Part shown: positions 34,601-43,234 of the stretch, piece after piece
Layout of the letters: the number at the start of each line of letters is the position of its first letter
Position numbering within the stretch: position 1 is the first letter of the stretch
NCBI RefSeq assembly: GCF_039872745.1
Contig: NZ_JBDPZD010000001.1
Location: 372,001-436,000, forward strand
Direction of reading: 5' to 3'
DNA length: 64,000 nucleotides
Origin: Pelomonas paludis
GTDB taxonomy: Bacteria; Pseudomonadota; Gammaproteobacteria; Burkholderiales; Burkholderiaceae_C
Notes under the pieces: generated by a model
Told to the model about the DNA's origin: nothing
Database searches by the model: none
Seen by the model: only the letters and a program-made list of their open reading frames with translations
Program-made: the position numbers and the translations under genes

Positions 34601-35139
34601 CCAACTCACCCAACCACGGCATCCAGATCTCGGCGCAGGGGGGCTCCAAGGGCGTGCACATCCACCACAACCTGCTGGTCAACGGCAACATCCTGCTGGG
34701 CACACAGTGCGTGACCGAGGGCTGCACGATGACCGAGCACAACGTGCACCACAACACCCTGGTCAACGCCACCATCGAGCAGGCCTGGGGCGTCTTCAAC
34801 GCCGGCAGCAGCGGCACGCGCATCACGCACAACATCATCAGCTCGGGCAAGTGGGCGCCCTACTGGGGTGTCTCCTGCCAGCGCCTGCCCGACAGCTTTG
34901 CCACCGCCATGACCACGGCGGCCAACCTGATCGAGACCACCAGCGTGCTCGCGCACAAGGACGTCGAGTGCTCGGGCAACGACATGCTCTGGCCCGCCTG
35001 GCAAGGCACCTACGGGCGCGACACCACCGCCTCGGGCAGCGTCGTCACCAGCACCAGCGCCCTCGTGGGCAGCGGGCCCACCACCGGCCTGCCTACGGGC
35101 GATGCCCGGCGCGGCCAGCGCGGCCACCAGTTGCCCTGA
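31687..35139 (+). CDS. Carbohydrate-active lipoprotein with two right-handed beta-helix domains
   Basis: This 1150-residue protein begins with a lipoprotein signal whose lipobox ends at Cys20 (LLSAC). The first half (about 70-500) and the second half (about 760-1130) each contain the DUF1565-like start (RWVAPTGSDSADC and FVAPDGLDAAGRG), then a repeating Ile/Val/Asn pattern with HHN and EHN turns. This is the look of pectate-lyase or chondroitinase-B-like beta-helices. A linker of about 25 Ala-Pro pairs (residues 519-570) and an Ig-like region join them. It may bind or cut pectin or another polysaccharide at the outer membrane. Two catalytic or binding modules in one chain are unusual. Exact activity is not evident. 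Confidence 0.8.
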   Translation: MRTPLLLSPTLLVSALLSACGGGGAGSSAPAGQVGPMAAPPAPTVAPAGASNGESSPNVSALAATVGVQRWVAPTGSDSADCSAAAPCRTVQKGLSLLAPGDTLYLRAGTYVEDSARSAFTAPCTGLAGVTASLCLPRSGTAAARLVLAAAPGDEGRVIIDSQSLRSGLALNGQDYWTVRGLVLRNNLGVGIGNTLLALNEAANQSRMASGIVLERNRIEQTRGSLGDAAAIALAHARGWAVRDNVIDGVSGGARTAAAGSVTTTTVGAGIGLLGLGLDGVLVEHNEILNVDIGLAWRDHFAASTPGTQQEAEVRLNRVTARQTGVQIRARATGGTEAGENRLHHNIVIAPTGLDSMLANAREPSGLLVLEHNVFDGTDAPSATGIAADAHRSLRLQANVFTRQARPLVLGKPSSRIYARLTAADYNVHPGTGSYLLDQGSTARATVQGFAAWQRLRSGRYTTLAVNAPDSHGASGVFQALFSDSSYRPAPGSPARNLLGTGQHAGAYETEREVIGVTAAPAPAPAPAPAPAPAPAPAPAPAPAPAPAPAPAPAPAPAPAPAPAPAPSPSAVALNVRVAGLALGGQVVLSQGSATVTATLNGPYSFTPQVAAGAPLALSVSSQPAGQRCAVSELAPSAVPADGSPVFVRCVSQPGSRLTLPDTLPNAALSVSFPLQDRAYPGLPYESRPGVVGGIFPYEYRLLTLTRDGVTQDLSSVKLDFRAGTVRFTPSTEGNYALTLQVRDSGAVQKTLQQTFNITVASASFAFVAPDGLDAAGRGSRSAPFKTIAYAQANSGPDKVLLLRKGRYSAVGLALTDDKAKQLVAYPDEVVTLDLARSSSIDIRSDRLPMPRVEGVDITGVQQYGINVDPALAGAVIRNVRFVDAVEGPVKFENPGFIHTWGDVLPRHKLLVQDNDFGRYVGAAYATTFFDAFDSLIENNQLRLGEGVNGGFHDKDNSQSNVYRQNYVEAPANSPNHGIQISAQGGSKGVHIHHNLLVNGNILLGTQCVTEGCTMTEHNVHHNTLVNATIEQAWGVFNAGSSGTRITHNIISSGKWAPYWGVSCQRLPDSFATAMTTAANLIETTSVLAHKDVECSGNDMLWPAWQGTYGRDTTASGSVVTSTSALVGSGPTTGLPTGDARRGQRGHQLP
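33241..33390 (+). repeat. Hexanucleotide-based microsatellite encoding an Ala-Pro linker
   Basis: Tandem CACCTG-type hexamers (about ten in 33265-33330) are flanked by GGCTCC and CCCAGC hexamers, together encoding roughly 25 Ala-Pro dipeptides. Gain or loss of whole hexamers keeps the frame, so the linker length between the two beta-helix domains can vary by replication slippage. Confidence 0.9.
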
Positions 35140-35218
35140 AGACGAGACGCACACCCCGGCCGCATTGCTATCCTCCCCGCCGCCACACGGGGTGGCGCAA
35201 TGGCAAGGCAGGCCGGCG

Positions 35219-36760
35219 ATGGATCGACGTTCGTGGTTGTGCGGGGCAGGCGCACTGGCGCTGACTGGCCCGGGATGGGCGGGCAGCGCGGAGGCCCGGC
35301 TGGAGGTGTTGCCCGGCGAGACGCTCAACCAGGTCCCGCCCGACTACAACGGCTTCAGCATCGAGACCTCGACGCTGGAGAACCCGCGCATCTACCACCC
35401 CGACAACCGCAGCCTGGTGGCGCTCTTCAAGCGCCTGACGCCCAGCGGCGTGCTGCGCCTGGGCGGCAACAGCAGCGAGTTCTGCTGGTTCAAGGCTCGG
35501 CCCGATGCCACGCCGCCGCAGATCCGCACGGCCGGCCAGGGCCGCGCCGACAACTGGATGCCGCAGCGCTTCCATGCCATCACGCCGCAGGCCATCGACC
35601 ACCTGCGCGCCTTTCTCGATGCCACGGGCTGGAGCTGCATCTACGGCCTGAACTTCGGCACCGGCTCGCCCGAGCGTGACGCGGAGGAGGCCGCCTACGT
35701 GGCGCGCGCCCTGGGCCCGCGCCTGCGCTATTTCCAGATCGGCAACGAGCCCGACTTCTACCGCTCCGACAACAACCTGCTGCGCCCGCCGGGCTGGGAC
35801 TTTGCCGACTACCTGCAGGAGTGGATGGGCATTGCCCGCGCCGTGATTGCCGCCGTGCCGACGGCGCGCTTTGGCGGGCCCGACGTGGGCTCGTCGGCCG
35901 ACTGGGTGGTGCGCTTTGGCGAGCAAGCCGCGCCGCTGCTGGGCGCGCGCCTCGTCGAGCTCTCGGGCCACTACTACGCCGAGGGCCCGCCCGACAGCCC
36001 TGACGCGACCATCGCCAACCTGCTGGCGCCCGACCCGCGCATTGCCGAGCGCATGGACGCCATCATGCCGGTGGCCCGCGCGCGGGGCCTGGGCTTCCGG
36101 ATGGCCGAGGGCAACAGCTGCTTCCGCGGCGGCAAGGCCGGCATGAGCAATGCACTGGCGGGCGCGCTCTGGGGCATGGACTACATGCTCGACATGGCGG
36201 CACGCGGCTGCCAGGGCATCAACTTTCATGGCGGCGGCGGCAGCGAGATTGCCAGCGCCCTGGGCGACAAGCTGCCCGGCGCCTTCAACGAGCGCGACCG
36301 CGAGATCGCCCGGCTCGGCACCTTCTACTCGCCCGTGGCGGGCAACCCCGAGCGGGGCTACACGGCCCGCCCGCTCTTCCTGGCGATGCTGGCCGTACAG
36401 CAGCTGGCGGGTACGCGCCTGGTCCGCAGCCACTTCGACACCCAGGGCGCCAATGCCACCGCCTATGTGGCGCAGGCCGGGCGCGGCTGGCGTGTGGCCC
36501 TCGTCAACAAGGACGCCGAGCGTGACCTGACGGTGCAGCTGCAACTGCCGGCAGCGGGACACAAACAGCTGCGCCAGGCCGAGGTCTGGCGCCTGACCGG
36601 CCCGGCGCTGGACGCCACCGAGGGCATCACCCTGGCCGGCAGCGCGGTGGGCCCTGGCGCGCAGTGGCAGCCGCGTGAGGTCTCAAGGCTCAAGGCGAGC
36701 CACGGGGTCTTGAGCCTGCCGTTGCCGCGCGCCAGCGCCGCCGTGCTCAGGCTGGGCTGA
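35219..36760 (+). CDS. Glycoside hydrolase family 79-like enzyme (beta-glucuronidase type)
   Basis: The start is ATG 35219 behind a signal-type N-terminus (MDRRSWLCGAGALALTG), giving 513 residues. The TIM-barrel core has GLNFGTGSPE, the acid/base candidate Glu177 in GNEPDF, and the nucleophile candidate Glu297 in AEGNSC; this spacing fits GH79 enzymes. A C-terminal beta-sandwich (about 410-513) closes it. GH79 members remove glucuronic acid or 4-O-methylglucuronic acid from glycans. It follows the two-helix lipoprotein by 79 bp and lies in the same polysaccharide context. It overlaps the convergent Hsp70 gene by 14 bp. Other clan-A families remain possible. Confidence 0.75.
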   Translation: MDRRSWLCGAGALALTGPGWAGSAEARLEVLPGETLNQVPPDYNGFSIETSTLENPRIYHPDNRSLVALFKRLTPSGVLRLGGNSSEFCWFKARPDATPPQIRTAGQGRADNWMPQRFHAITPQAIDHLRAFLDATGWSCIYGLNFGTGSPERDAEEAAYVARALGPRLRYFQIGNEPDFYRSDNNLLRPPGWDFADYLQEWMGIARAVIAAVPTARFGGPDVGSSADWVVRFGEQAAPLLGARLVELSGHYYAEGPPDSPDATIANLLAPDPRIAERMDAIMPVARARGLGFRMAEGNSCFRGGKAGMSNALAGALWGMDYMLDMAARGCQGINFHGGGGSEIASALGDKLPGAFNERDREIARLGTFYSPVAGNPERGYTARPLFLAMLAVQQLAGTRLVRSHFDTQGANATAYVAQAGRGWRVALVNKDAERDLTVQLQLPAAGHKQLRQAEVWRLTGPALDATEGITLAGSAVGPGAQWQPREVSRLKASHGVLSLPLPRASAAVLRLG

Positions 36761-38042
36761 ACACCCGCTCTGCATACAGCCCCAGCCCCGTCGCCACGGA
36801 CGCAAAGCGGTCGCCCGTGACGCGCTGCGCCTGCGGGAAGGCGGCGGCCAGCGCGTCGGCCAGGGGTCGCAGGCCGGTGGAGCCGCCGGTCAGGTAGAGC
36901 GCATCGATCTGCGTGGGCGCGAGGCCGGCGAGCAGCACGGTCTCGTGCGCAGTGGTGACGATGCGCTCCAGGTCGTGCCGCAGCGCCTCGATGGCGATGG
37001 GCTCGCTCAGGCGCAGGTGCAGCCCCGGCTCGATGAGGTCGAGCAGGATCTCGGCATCGCTGCCGCCCGAGATGGCGATCTTGGCGTCTTCGGCGCGGGC
37101 GGCCAGCTCGTGGCCGAGGCGCTCGTCGAGCACGGTCATCAGGCGCGCATGGTGCTCGGGCCGCTCGAACCACTTGCGCATGCCGCGCCACTCGGCCACG
37201 CGCAGCGGCGCGTAGCAGGTGTTGATCAAGTGCCAGGTGGCGAGGTCGAAGTAGAGGCCGCTCGGCACCTCGCGGCCGCTGGGCCCCAGCGCGCGAAAGC
37301 CGAACTCGCGCAGGATGGCGACCAGCTCGATGTGGCGGTCAAAGTCAGTGCCGGCGATGTGCACGCCGTGGCTGGCCAGGATGTCGTCGCGCCGCGCCAG
37401 GCGCGCCATGCGCTCGGGGCCGACGCGCACGACCGAGAAGTCTGAGGTGCCGCCGCCGATGTCGGCCACCAGCACGACCTGCTCGCGCGTGGCCTGGCGT
37501 TCAAAGTCGAAGGCCGCCGCGATGGGCTCGAACTGGAACTGCACCTCGGTGAAGCCCACCGCCTGGGCCATGGCAGCCAGCTGCGACTGGGCCTGCGCGT
37601 CGCGCTCGGCATCACCATCCACAAAGAACACCGGGCGGCCCAGCACCACCTGCTGCGGGTCGCCCGCCGCGCGGCGCAGGCGCTTGAGGTAGCCGGCCAC
37701 GATGTCGAAGTACTTGGCGCCGCGCCCGCCGCCCACGTCTGTCGTCTGGTCGATGAGGCTGGAGCCGAGGATGGACTTCATCGAGCGCATCAGGCGCCCG
37801 TCGTGCCCGTCCACATAGGCCTGGATGGCCGCCCGGCCAAAGGCGCGCGGCGGCCCGTCGGCGTCGTGGGCGCCCTCGGCAAAGTAGAAAACCGCCGTGG
37901 GGCTGGTGTTGGTGTTGCCCGTGTGCTGGGGCTCCAGCGGGACCAGGCGCATGTTGTCCGCGCTCGGCACCGCCACTGCGGAATTCGACGTGCCGAAGTC
38001 GATGGCACAGAAGCGGGGGCTGGCGTGGGAGGCTGGGCTCAT
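36747..38042 (-). CDS. Hsp70 family protein (YegD-like)
   Basis: This 431-residue protein has an actin-like ATPase fold with phosphate-1 motif CAIDFGTSNSAVA near the start, phosphate-2 VLVADIGGGTSDF and adenosine motif YLTGGSTGL. It stops after the nucleotide-binding domain, lacking the DnaK substrate-binding domain, like E. coli YegD (about 450 residues). The role of YegD proteins is poorly known. ATG 38042 is chosen; the frame upstream has no recognisable sequence. Gene order around it gives no functional clue. Confidence 0.9.
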   Translation of the reverse strand: MSPASHASPRFCAIDFGTSNSAVAVPSADNMRLVPLEPQHTGNTNTSPTAVFYFAEGAHDADGPPRAFGRAAIQAYVDGHDGRLMRSMKSILGSSLIDQTTDVGGGRGAKYFDIVAGYLKRLRRAAGDPQQVVLGRPVFFVDGDAERDAQAQSQLAAMAQAVGFTEVQFQFEPIAAAFDFERQATREQVVLVADIGGGTSDFSVVRVGPERMARLARRDDILASHGVHIAGTDFDRHIELVAILREFGFRALGPSGREVPSGLYFDLATWHLINTCYAPLRVAEWRGMRKWFERPEHHARLMTVLDERLGHELAARAEDAKIAISGGSDAEILLDLIEPGLHLRLSEPIAIEALRHDLERIVTTAHETVLLAGLAPTQIDALYLTGGSTGLRPLADALAAAFPQAQRVTGDRFASVATGLGLYAERVFSPA

Positions 38043-38152
38043 GGGGGCGCGGATTCTAGGAGGGCCGGCAGCGATGCGCCCCGCCCCACGGTCCCCCACG
38101 GTCCCCACGCACAATGCGCGTCCCCCAAAAGCCTGCCCCCTCCTCCACGCCC

Positions 38153-39067
38153 ATGCCCAATCGCTTGCTTTCGTGGATCTGCGTCCTGGGCCTCATCGCG
38201 CCCTGGCCACTGGCCCTGGCACAGCCTGCCCAGGAAGCGGCCTTGCCGGCCTATCAGTTGGCAGATACCGAGGTGCTGCCCATCCCTGCGCCCGCGCTGG
38301 GGCGGGTCTATGAGGCCTTCGTCGCCCTGCCCAAAGGCTATGCGCAGTCCAACCGGCGCTACCCGGTGGTGTACGTCACCGACGCGGCGTACGCCTTCCC
38401 GCTCGTCCGTGCGATTGCGGCGCGCGTGCGGGACCACGGCGTCGGCCTGGAGGACTTCATCCTGGTGGGCCTGTCCTACGCCAAGGGCGACAGCGGCACC
38501 ACCAGCCGCAACCGGGACTACACGCCCACCGACCGCCACGCCAAGCCGGGCAGCGACGAGCGCCCCGGGGCCTACGGCCAGGCAGCGGCCTATCTCGACT
38601 ATCTGCGCACCACGGCCCTGCCCGCCGTCGAGCGCCGCTACCGGGCGGACCCCGGTCGGCGCATCTACGTCGGCCACTCTTACGGCTCGCTGCTGGGCAT
38701 CCACGCCCTGCTGACCGAGCCCACGCTCTTCAGCCACTATGTGCTGGGCAGCCCCTCGCTTTGGTACGACGACCACCACGCGTTCGAGGCCGAGCGGCGC
38801 TACGCCAGCACCCACCGGCAAATGCCGGCCCAGGTGCGCTTCTACATCGGGAGTTTTGAGCAGATCAGGAAGGGCGTGCCCCGCTACGACACCCACTACG
38901 ACATGGTGGGCGACCTCGCGCGCTTCGTCGCGCAGATGCGCTCACACCGCTACCAAGGCCTGAACCTGCAGAGCCAGGTGCTGGGCGATGAGGACCACGC
39001 CACGGTGTTCCCGGCGCTGATCACGCGGGGCCTGATGTGGGCCCTGCCCAAGCCAACGGGGCGCTGA
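38153..39067 (+). CDS. Secreted alpha/beta hydrolase, esterase D/IroE-like
   Basis: The start is taken as ATG 38153 because it gives a clean signal peptide (MPNRLLSWICVLGLIAPW, ending AQ); an in-frame ATG at 38114 adds 13 polar residues. The 304-residue product carries the putative_esterase signature YVVYVTDAAY and a nucleophile motif GHSYGS. LGDEDHATVFP holds the catalytic His. Proteins of this group include IroE-type siderophore esterases and many uncharacterised carbohydrate esterases. No siderophore genes are near. Confidence 0.82.
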   Translation: MPNRLLSWICVLGLIAPWPLALAQPAQEAALPAYQLADTEVLPIPAPALGRVYEAFVALPKGYAQSNRRYPVVYVTDAAYAFPLVRAIAARVRDHGVGLEDFILVGLSYAKGDSGTTSRNRDYTPTDRHAKPGSDERPGAYGQAAAYLDYLRTTALPAVERRYRADPGRRIYVGHSYGSLLGIHALLTEPTLFSHYVLGSPSLWYDDHHAFEAERRYASTHRQMPAQVRFYIGSFEQIRKGVPRYDTHYDMVGDLARFVAQMRSHRYQGLNLQSQVLGDEDHATVFPALITRGLMWALPKPTGR

Positions 39068-39091
39068 CCTGGCGCCCGCGAAAAACGAGGC

Positions 39092-39868
39092 TCAGCGCTC
39101 GACGAAGGCGCGTTCGATCACGTAGTCGCCCGGCTCGCCCTGGCTCGCGCTGATCTTGAAGCCCTTGGCGTCGAGGATCTTGGACAGATCGGTCAGCATG
39201 CCGGGGCTGCCGCAGATCATGGCGCGGTCGGTCGCGGGGTCCAGCGGCGGCTGGCCGAGGTCTTCGCAGAGCTTGCCGCTCTCCAGCAGGTCGGTCAGGC
39301 GGCCCTGGTTGCGGAAGGGCTCGCGCGTGACCGTGGGGTAGTAGAGCAACTTGCCGCTCACCAGCTCGCCCAGGTACTCGTGCGCGGGCAGTTCCTTCTC
39401 GATGAAGTCGGCATAGGCCAGCTCGCTGACCTGGCGCACGCCGTGCACGAGGACGACGTGCTCGAAGCGCTCATAGGTCTCGGGGTCCTGGATGATGCTC
39501 ATGAAGGGCGCCAGACCCGTGCCGGTCGAGAACAGGAACAGGCGCTTGCCGGGCTTGAGGTCGTCGATGACCAGGGTGCCCACGGGCTTGCGGCCGACGA
39601 TCAGCTCGTCGCCCACCTTCAGGTGCTGCAGGCGCGAGGTGAGCGGGCCGTTCTGCACCTTGATGCTGAGGAATTCCAGGTATTCCTCGTGATTGGGGCT
39701 GGCGATGCTGTAAGCCCGCAGCAGGGGCTTGCCATCCACCGGCAGGCCAATCATCACGAAGTGACCATTGTGAAAACGCAAAGCCGCATCACGCGTGGTG
39801 CGGAAGGAAAACAGCGTGTCGTTCCAGTGGTGAACGCTCAGCACGCGCTCGTTGGCAAAGTTGGCCAT
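39092..39868 (-). CDS. fpr: Ferredoxin--NADP+ reductase
   Basis: This 258-residue flavoenzyme shows the FAD-binding RAYSIAS, the NADP-binding STGTGLAPFMS and the proteobacterial C-terminus YVIERAFVER. Fpr exchanges electrons between NADPH and ferredoxin or flavodoxin. The long open frame continues upstream through the YeiH gene region but in a different product; ATG 39868 begins the recognised protein. About 200 bp separate it from the YeiH gene, so it may have its own promoter. It could still serve the ferredoxins encoded at 44733 and 46029. Confidence 0.94.
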   Translation of the reverse strand: MANFANERVLSVHHWNDTLFSFRTTRDAALRFHNGHFVMIGLPVDGKPLLRAYSIASPNHEEYLEFLSIKVQNGPLTSRLQHLKVGDELIVGRKPVGTLVIDDLKPGKRLFLFSTGTGLAPFMSIIQDPETYERFEHVVLVHGVRQVSELAYADFIEKELPAHEYLGELVSGKLLYYPTVTREPFRNQGRLTDLLESGKLCEDLGQPPLDPATDRAMICGSPGMLTDLSKILDAKGFKISASQGEPGDYVIERAFVER

Positions 39869-40071
39869 GGCCTGAATCGGTTGGGTCGTGATGAAAATTT
39901 GGGGTCCGCCGCGGGCCTGCTGCCCTCTGGGCGCAGAGGGGCGGCGGCCCGATGGAGAGGCCTGCTGGCGCCGCAAACAGCACCGCGCCGGGCCCCGGCC
40001 CGCCAGCAAAGCCGGCAAGCCTCGGCAAAACCCAGGATTGTCCCGCAGTGCAGCATGATTCTGAAACCCCT

Positions 40072-41124
40072 TCAGCGGGCGGTGCCGAGAAGCACCCAGG
40101 CCAGCACCAGGCCGGCCAGCCACACGGTTTCGGCCACCATCAGCAGCACCGGCCGCCAGCCGCTGTGCACCAGGGCCTGCATGGACGTGCGCACGCCCAA
40201 AGCCGCAATGGCCAGGGTGATGCAGTCGCGCGAGAGCTCGGTGGCCGCCGTGGCCACGGCCACCGGCATGGGCCAAAGCGACTGCAGGCCGACGAGGCCG
40301 AAGAACACCCACAGGAACCAGGGCACGGTGCGCAGGGCTCCGCCTCGCACCGCGCCAGCCTGCGGCCCCTGCCGCCAGGCCAGCGACACCACGGCCACCA
40401 CGCCGGCCAGAGAGGCCACGCGCAGCAGCTTGACCAGGGTCGCCGTGTCGCCCGCCTGCGTGCCGAGCAAATAGCCCGAGGCCACGACCTGGGCGACGTC
40501 GTGAATGGCAGCGCCGAAGAAGATGCCCGACTGCCGGGGCGACAGGTCCAGCGCATGGGCCACCACCGGGTAGGCCAGCATGGCCAAGGTCGACAGCGCC
40601 GTGACCAGCATGACCACCAGCACCGTGAAGCGCTCCTGCTCGCGGCTGCGCGGCAGCACGGCCGCGATGGCCAGCGCCGCCGAGGCCCCGCAGATGGCCG
40701 TAGCCCCGCCCGAGAGCACGCCCTGCGCGGGGCTCAGCCCCAGGCGCCGCGCCAGCCACAGCCCGAAGCCGAGGGTGGCCACCACGCTGCCGGCCACGGC
40801 CAGCACCGTGCCCAGCCCCAAACCCACCATCTGGCCAAAGGTGATGCGCACGCCCAGCAGGGCCACGCCCAGGCGCAGCAGCAGGCCGCTGCACAGCGCC
40901 AGGCCGGGGGCGATGCGCGGGTCCTCATGCAGGAAGTGCAGCGACACGCCAAACAGCAGCGCATAAAGCAGCTGCGGCCCGCCGTGGGCCTTGGACACAA
41001 ACGCAGCTGCCAAGCCGATGACGATGCACAGCAAGAGCCCCGACCAGCGCGCCTGGCAGGCCAGCCACCAGCGCGGGGTGGCAGGAGCCGCCGGCGCAGA
41101 CAGGGGCAGCGGCGGGTCCTGCAT
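40072..41124 (-). CDS. YeiH family putative sulfate/sulfite exporter
   Basis: The 350-residue product has about ten membrane helices and the family landmarks LLFGVSLHFL, LGVALLGVRI and HDVAQVVASGY. YeiH/PSE proteins are called putative sulfate exporters; some are linked to export of sulfite or sulfate formed during degradation of organosulfonates. That matches the AprA-like flavoprotein and TauT-type ABC importer in the same direction. It begins 5 bp after the DUF971 gene and looks cotranscribed. Confidence 0.88.
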   Translation of the reverse strand: MQDPPLPLSAPAAPATPRWWLACQARWSGLLLCIVIGLAAAFVSKAHGGPQLLYALLFGVSLHFLHEDPRIAPGLALCSGLLLRLGVALLGVRITFGQMVGLGLGTVLAVAGSVVATLGFGLWLARRLGLSPAQGVLSGGATAICGASAALAIAAVLPRSREQERFTVLVVMLVTALSTLAMLAYPVVAHALDLSPRQSGIFFGAAIHDVAQVVASGYLLGTQAGDTATLVKLLRVASLAGVVAVVSLAWRQGPQAGAVRGGALRTVPWFLWVFFGLVGLQSLWPMPVAVATAATELSRDCITLAIAALGVRTSMQALVHSGWRPVLLMVAETVWLAGLVLAWVLLGTAR

Positions 41125-41129
41125 GGCGC

Positions 41130-41435
41130 TCAGGCGACGGGGCTGAGTTCAGCCCCCAGCGCCGCCAGATAGGCCCAGGGGTAGATGCCCCGGCCATGGC
41201 CGTCGCTGAAGACGAGGTTCAGGCCCTGGTTGGAGATGGGGTGGAGGGCCGTGAGGCGGACGCCCTCGGCCACCGCGATGGTGGCGCCGCTGCGGCGCTG
41301 CTGCTCGCAGGCCGCGCAGCGGCAGCGGCGGCGCAGCAGGGCATGCGGCAGCTCGTGCACGCTGCCATCAGACCAGCGCACTTCGAGCACGCCACTCGCG
41401 CTGTGGTCGGTCAGGGCTTCAGGGGTGGCTGGCAT
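41130..41435 (-). CDS. DUF971 domain protein
   Basis: This 101-residue protein matches DUF971: LEVRWSDGS at the start, a three-cysteine cluster CRCAAC where zinc or an iron-sulfur species could bind, and GRGIYPWAYL at the end. DUF971 domains are found alone next to Fe-S cluster-carrier genes and as the N-terminal domain of gamma-butyrobetaine hydroxylase-like proteins. Its role here may relate to the ferredoxins in the operon. It directly adjoins the ATPase gene. Confidence 0.85.
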   Translation of the reverse strand: MPATPEALTDHSASGVLEVRWSDGSVHELPHALLRRRCRCAACEQQRRSGATIAVAEGVRLTALHPISNQGLNLVFSDGHGRGIYPWAYLAALGAELSPVA

Positions 41436-42272
41436 TCAGACCACCTCGCGCATGCCTTGCTCGCCCACGTGCACATCAAAGCCTTCCAGGCCGTGATCGC
41501 CGAGCTCGTCGCCCATGGCGGCGAGGCTCTCCTCGCGGATCAGGTTGCGCAGCTTGTGCAGCACTTGCGTAAAGGCGGTGGAGGACATCATGTCCGCCGT
41601 GCGCGGGCGCGGCAGCGGGATCTCGACCTCGGCCTTGATGCGGCCCGGGCGCGCGGTCATCACGAAGACGCGGTCAGACAGGAAGATGGCCTCCTCGATG
41701 TCGTGCGTGATGAAGAGCACCGACAGCTTCATGCGCTGCCACATATTGGTGAGGATCTGCTGCATGACGACACGCGTCTGCGCATCGAGCGCGCCGAAGG
41801 GCTCGTCCATCAGCATCACCTGCGGGCTGGTGGCCAGGGCGCGCACGATGCCGACGCGCTGCTTCATGCCGCCGGAGAGCTGGTCGGGGTAGTGGTTCTC
41901 GAAGGGCAGCAGGCCAGCGAGGCCGAGCAGGGTGCGCGCCGCACCCTCGCGCTGCGAGCGGCCCATGCCCTGCATGCGCAGCCCGAACTCGACGTTCTTG
42001 CGCACGCTCATCCACGGGAACAGCGAGTACTGCTGGAAGACCACGCCACGGTCGCTGCCCGGGCCGGTGATGCGCACGCCGTCCAAACTGGTTTCGCCCT
42101 GCGTGGCCGGGGTGAAGCCAGCCACCACATTGAGCAGGGTGCTCTTGCCGCAGCCCGAGGGGCCGATGATGGAGACGAACTCGCCGGGCTTGACGTCGAG
42201 GCTGACGCCATCGACGGCCACCACGTCGCCAAAGCGGACGCCCAGGTCCTTGACCTCGATGTGCCCGTTCAT
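41436..42272 (-). CDS. ABC transporter ATP-binding protein, SsuB/TauB type
   Basis: This 278-residue ATPase has Walker A GPSGCGKST, VFQQYSLFPW, the signature LSGGMKQRV, Walker B VMLMDEPFGALD and H-loop FITHD. The C-terminus has an extra 40-residue tail (HKLRNLIREESLAAMG). ATG 42272 overlaps the permease stop codon. It drives uptake of a nitrate-, sulfonate- or taurine-like substrate; sulfur compounds are favoured by context. Confidence 0.93.
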   Translation of the reverse strand: MNGHIEVKDLGVRFGDVVAVDGVSLDVKPGEFVSIIGPSGCGKSTLLNVVAGFTPATQGETSLDGVRITGPGSDRGVVFQQYSLFPWMSVRKNVEFGLRMQGMGRSQREGAARTLLGLAGLLPFENHYPDQLSGGMKQRVGIVRALATSPQVMLMDEPFGALDAQTRVVMQQILTNMWQRMKLSVLFITHDIEEAIFLSDRVFVMTARPGRIKAEVEIPLPRPRTADMMSSTAFTQVLHKLRNLIREESLAAMGDELGDHGLEGFDVHVGEQGMREVV

Positions 42273-43207
42273 GTCTGGCCCCCAAGCTTGGTGAAGGCCT
42301 GCCAGGGCAGCAGCACATGGCTGGCCAGCCGGATCAGCCAGCTGCACGCGAGGCCCAGCACACCGATGGTGATCATGCCGAGCACGATGTCGGCATAGGC
42401 GATCAGCGAGTAGGACTCCCAGGTGAAGTAGCCGATGCCGAACTGGCCCGAGATCATCTCGGCCGCGATCAAGGACACCCAGGCCACGCCCATGCCCACG
42501 GCCAGGCCGGTGAAGATCTGCGGCGCGGCGCCGGGCAGCACCACATGCCACATCAGCTGCGGCTCACGCGCTCCCAGGCACTGGCCGGCGCGCAGCAGCA
42601 CGGCATCCACCGCCTGCACGCCGCTCACGGTGTTGAGCAGGATGGGGAAGAAGGCGCCGATGAAGGTGATGAAGACGATGCTCACCTCGTTGTCGGGCCA
42701 GAGCATGATGGAGATGGGCACCCAGGCGATGGCCGGGATGGGGCGCAGTGCCTCGAAGGCCGGGAAGAGCAGCTGCCGCGCCAACCGGTAGCGGCCCACC
42801 AACAACCCCAGGCCCACGCCCAGCAGCGTGGCCACGGCAAACCCAAGCGCGATGCGCCGCAGGCTGATGCCGACATTGGTGAGGAACTTCTGCGAGGCCA
42901 GCGCGGTTTGCAGCTGGGTGAAGACCTCGGCCGGCGTGGGCAGGTTGGTGAAGCGGATGTAGAAGTCCCAGCGGTAGGTGGTGGCCAGGTGCCAGAACAA
43001 AAGCAGCCCACCCAGTGAGACCGCGCCCAGCAGCAGCCCGAGGGCCTGGCGCCGCAGCGCGCGCAGCCAGGATGCCGCCGGCGAAGCGGCCACAGGCGCC
43101 ATGGCAGCGGGCGGCGTGCGCGCCGCGGGCGCAGGAACCACGAGGCTGACAGCCGGCGGCCCGGCTGCAGGATCGAGCGTCAAGGCTCGCAAGGGGACCG
43201 AGGACAT
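42269..43207 (-). CDS. ABC transporter permease, SsuC/TauC type
   Basis: The 312-residue product has a long Ala/Pro-rich cytoplasmic N-terminus (residues 1-50), then about six membrane helices and the coupling loop CLGAREPQLMWHVVLPGAAPQ. It pairs with the ATPase downstream (ATGA overlap 42269-42272) and with the binding protein 27 bp upstream. The 50-residue leader is longer than usual; a later start is possible but no strong alternative ribosome site is evident. Confidence 0.92.
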   Translation of the reverse strand: MSSVPLRALTLDPAAGPPAVSLVVPAPAARTPPAAMAPVAASPAASWLRALRRQALGLLLGAVSLGGLLLFWHLATTYRWDFYIRFTNLPTPAEVFTQLQTALASQKFLTNVGISLRRIALGFAVATLLGVGLGLLVGRYRLARQLLFPAFEALRPIPAIAWVPISIMLWPDNEVSIVFITFIGAFFPILLNTVSGVQAVDAVLLRAGQCLGAREPQLMWHVVLPGAAPQIFTGLAVGMGVAWVSLIAAEMISGQFGIGYFTWESYSLIAYADIVLGMITIGVLGLACSWLIRLASHVLLPWQAFTKLGGQT

Positions 43208-43234
43208 GGTGCGCTCCCGTCTAGAGCAAAGAGG

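Noticed and set aside
39060..39095. Possible terminator between the esterase and fpr genes
   Set aside because: A GGGCGC...GCGCCC stem is present but the A/T-run is on the wrong side for either gene: A-run after it on the plus strand, T-run before it on the minus strand.
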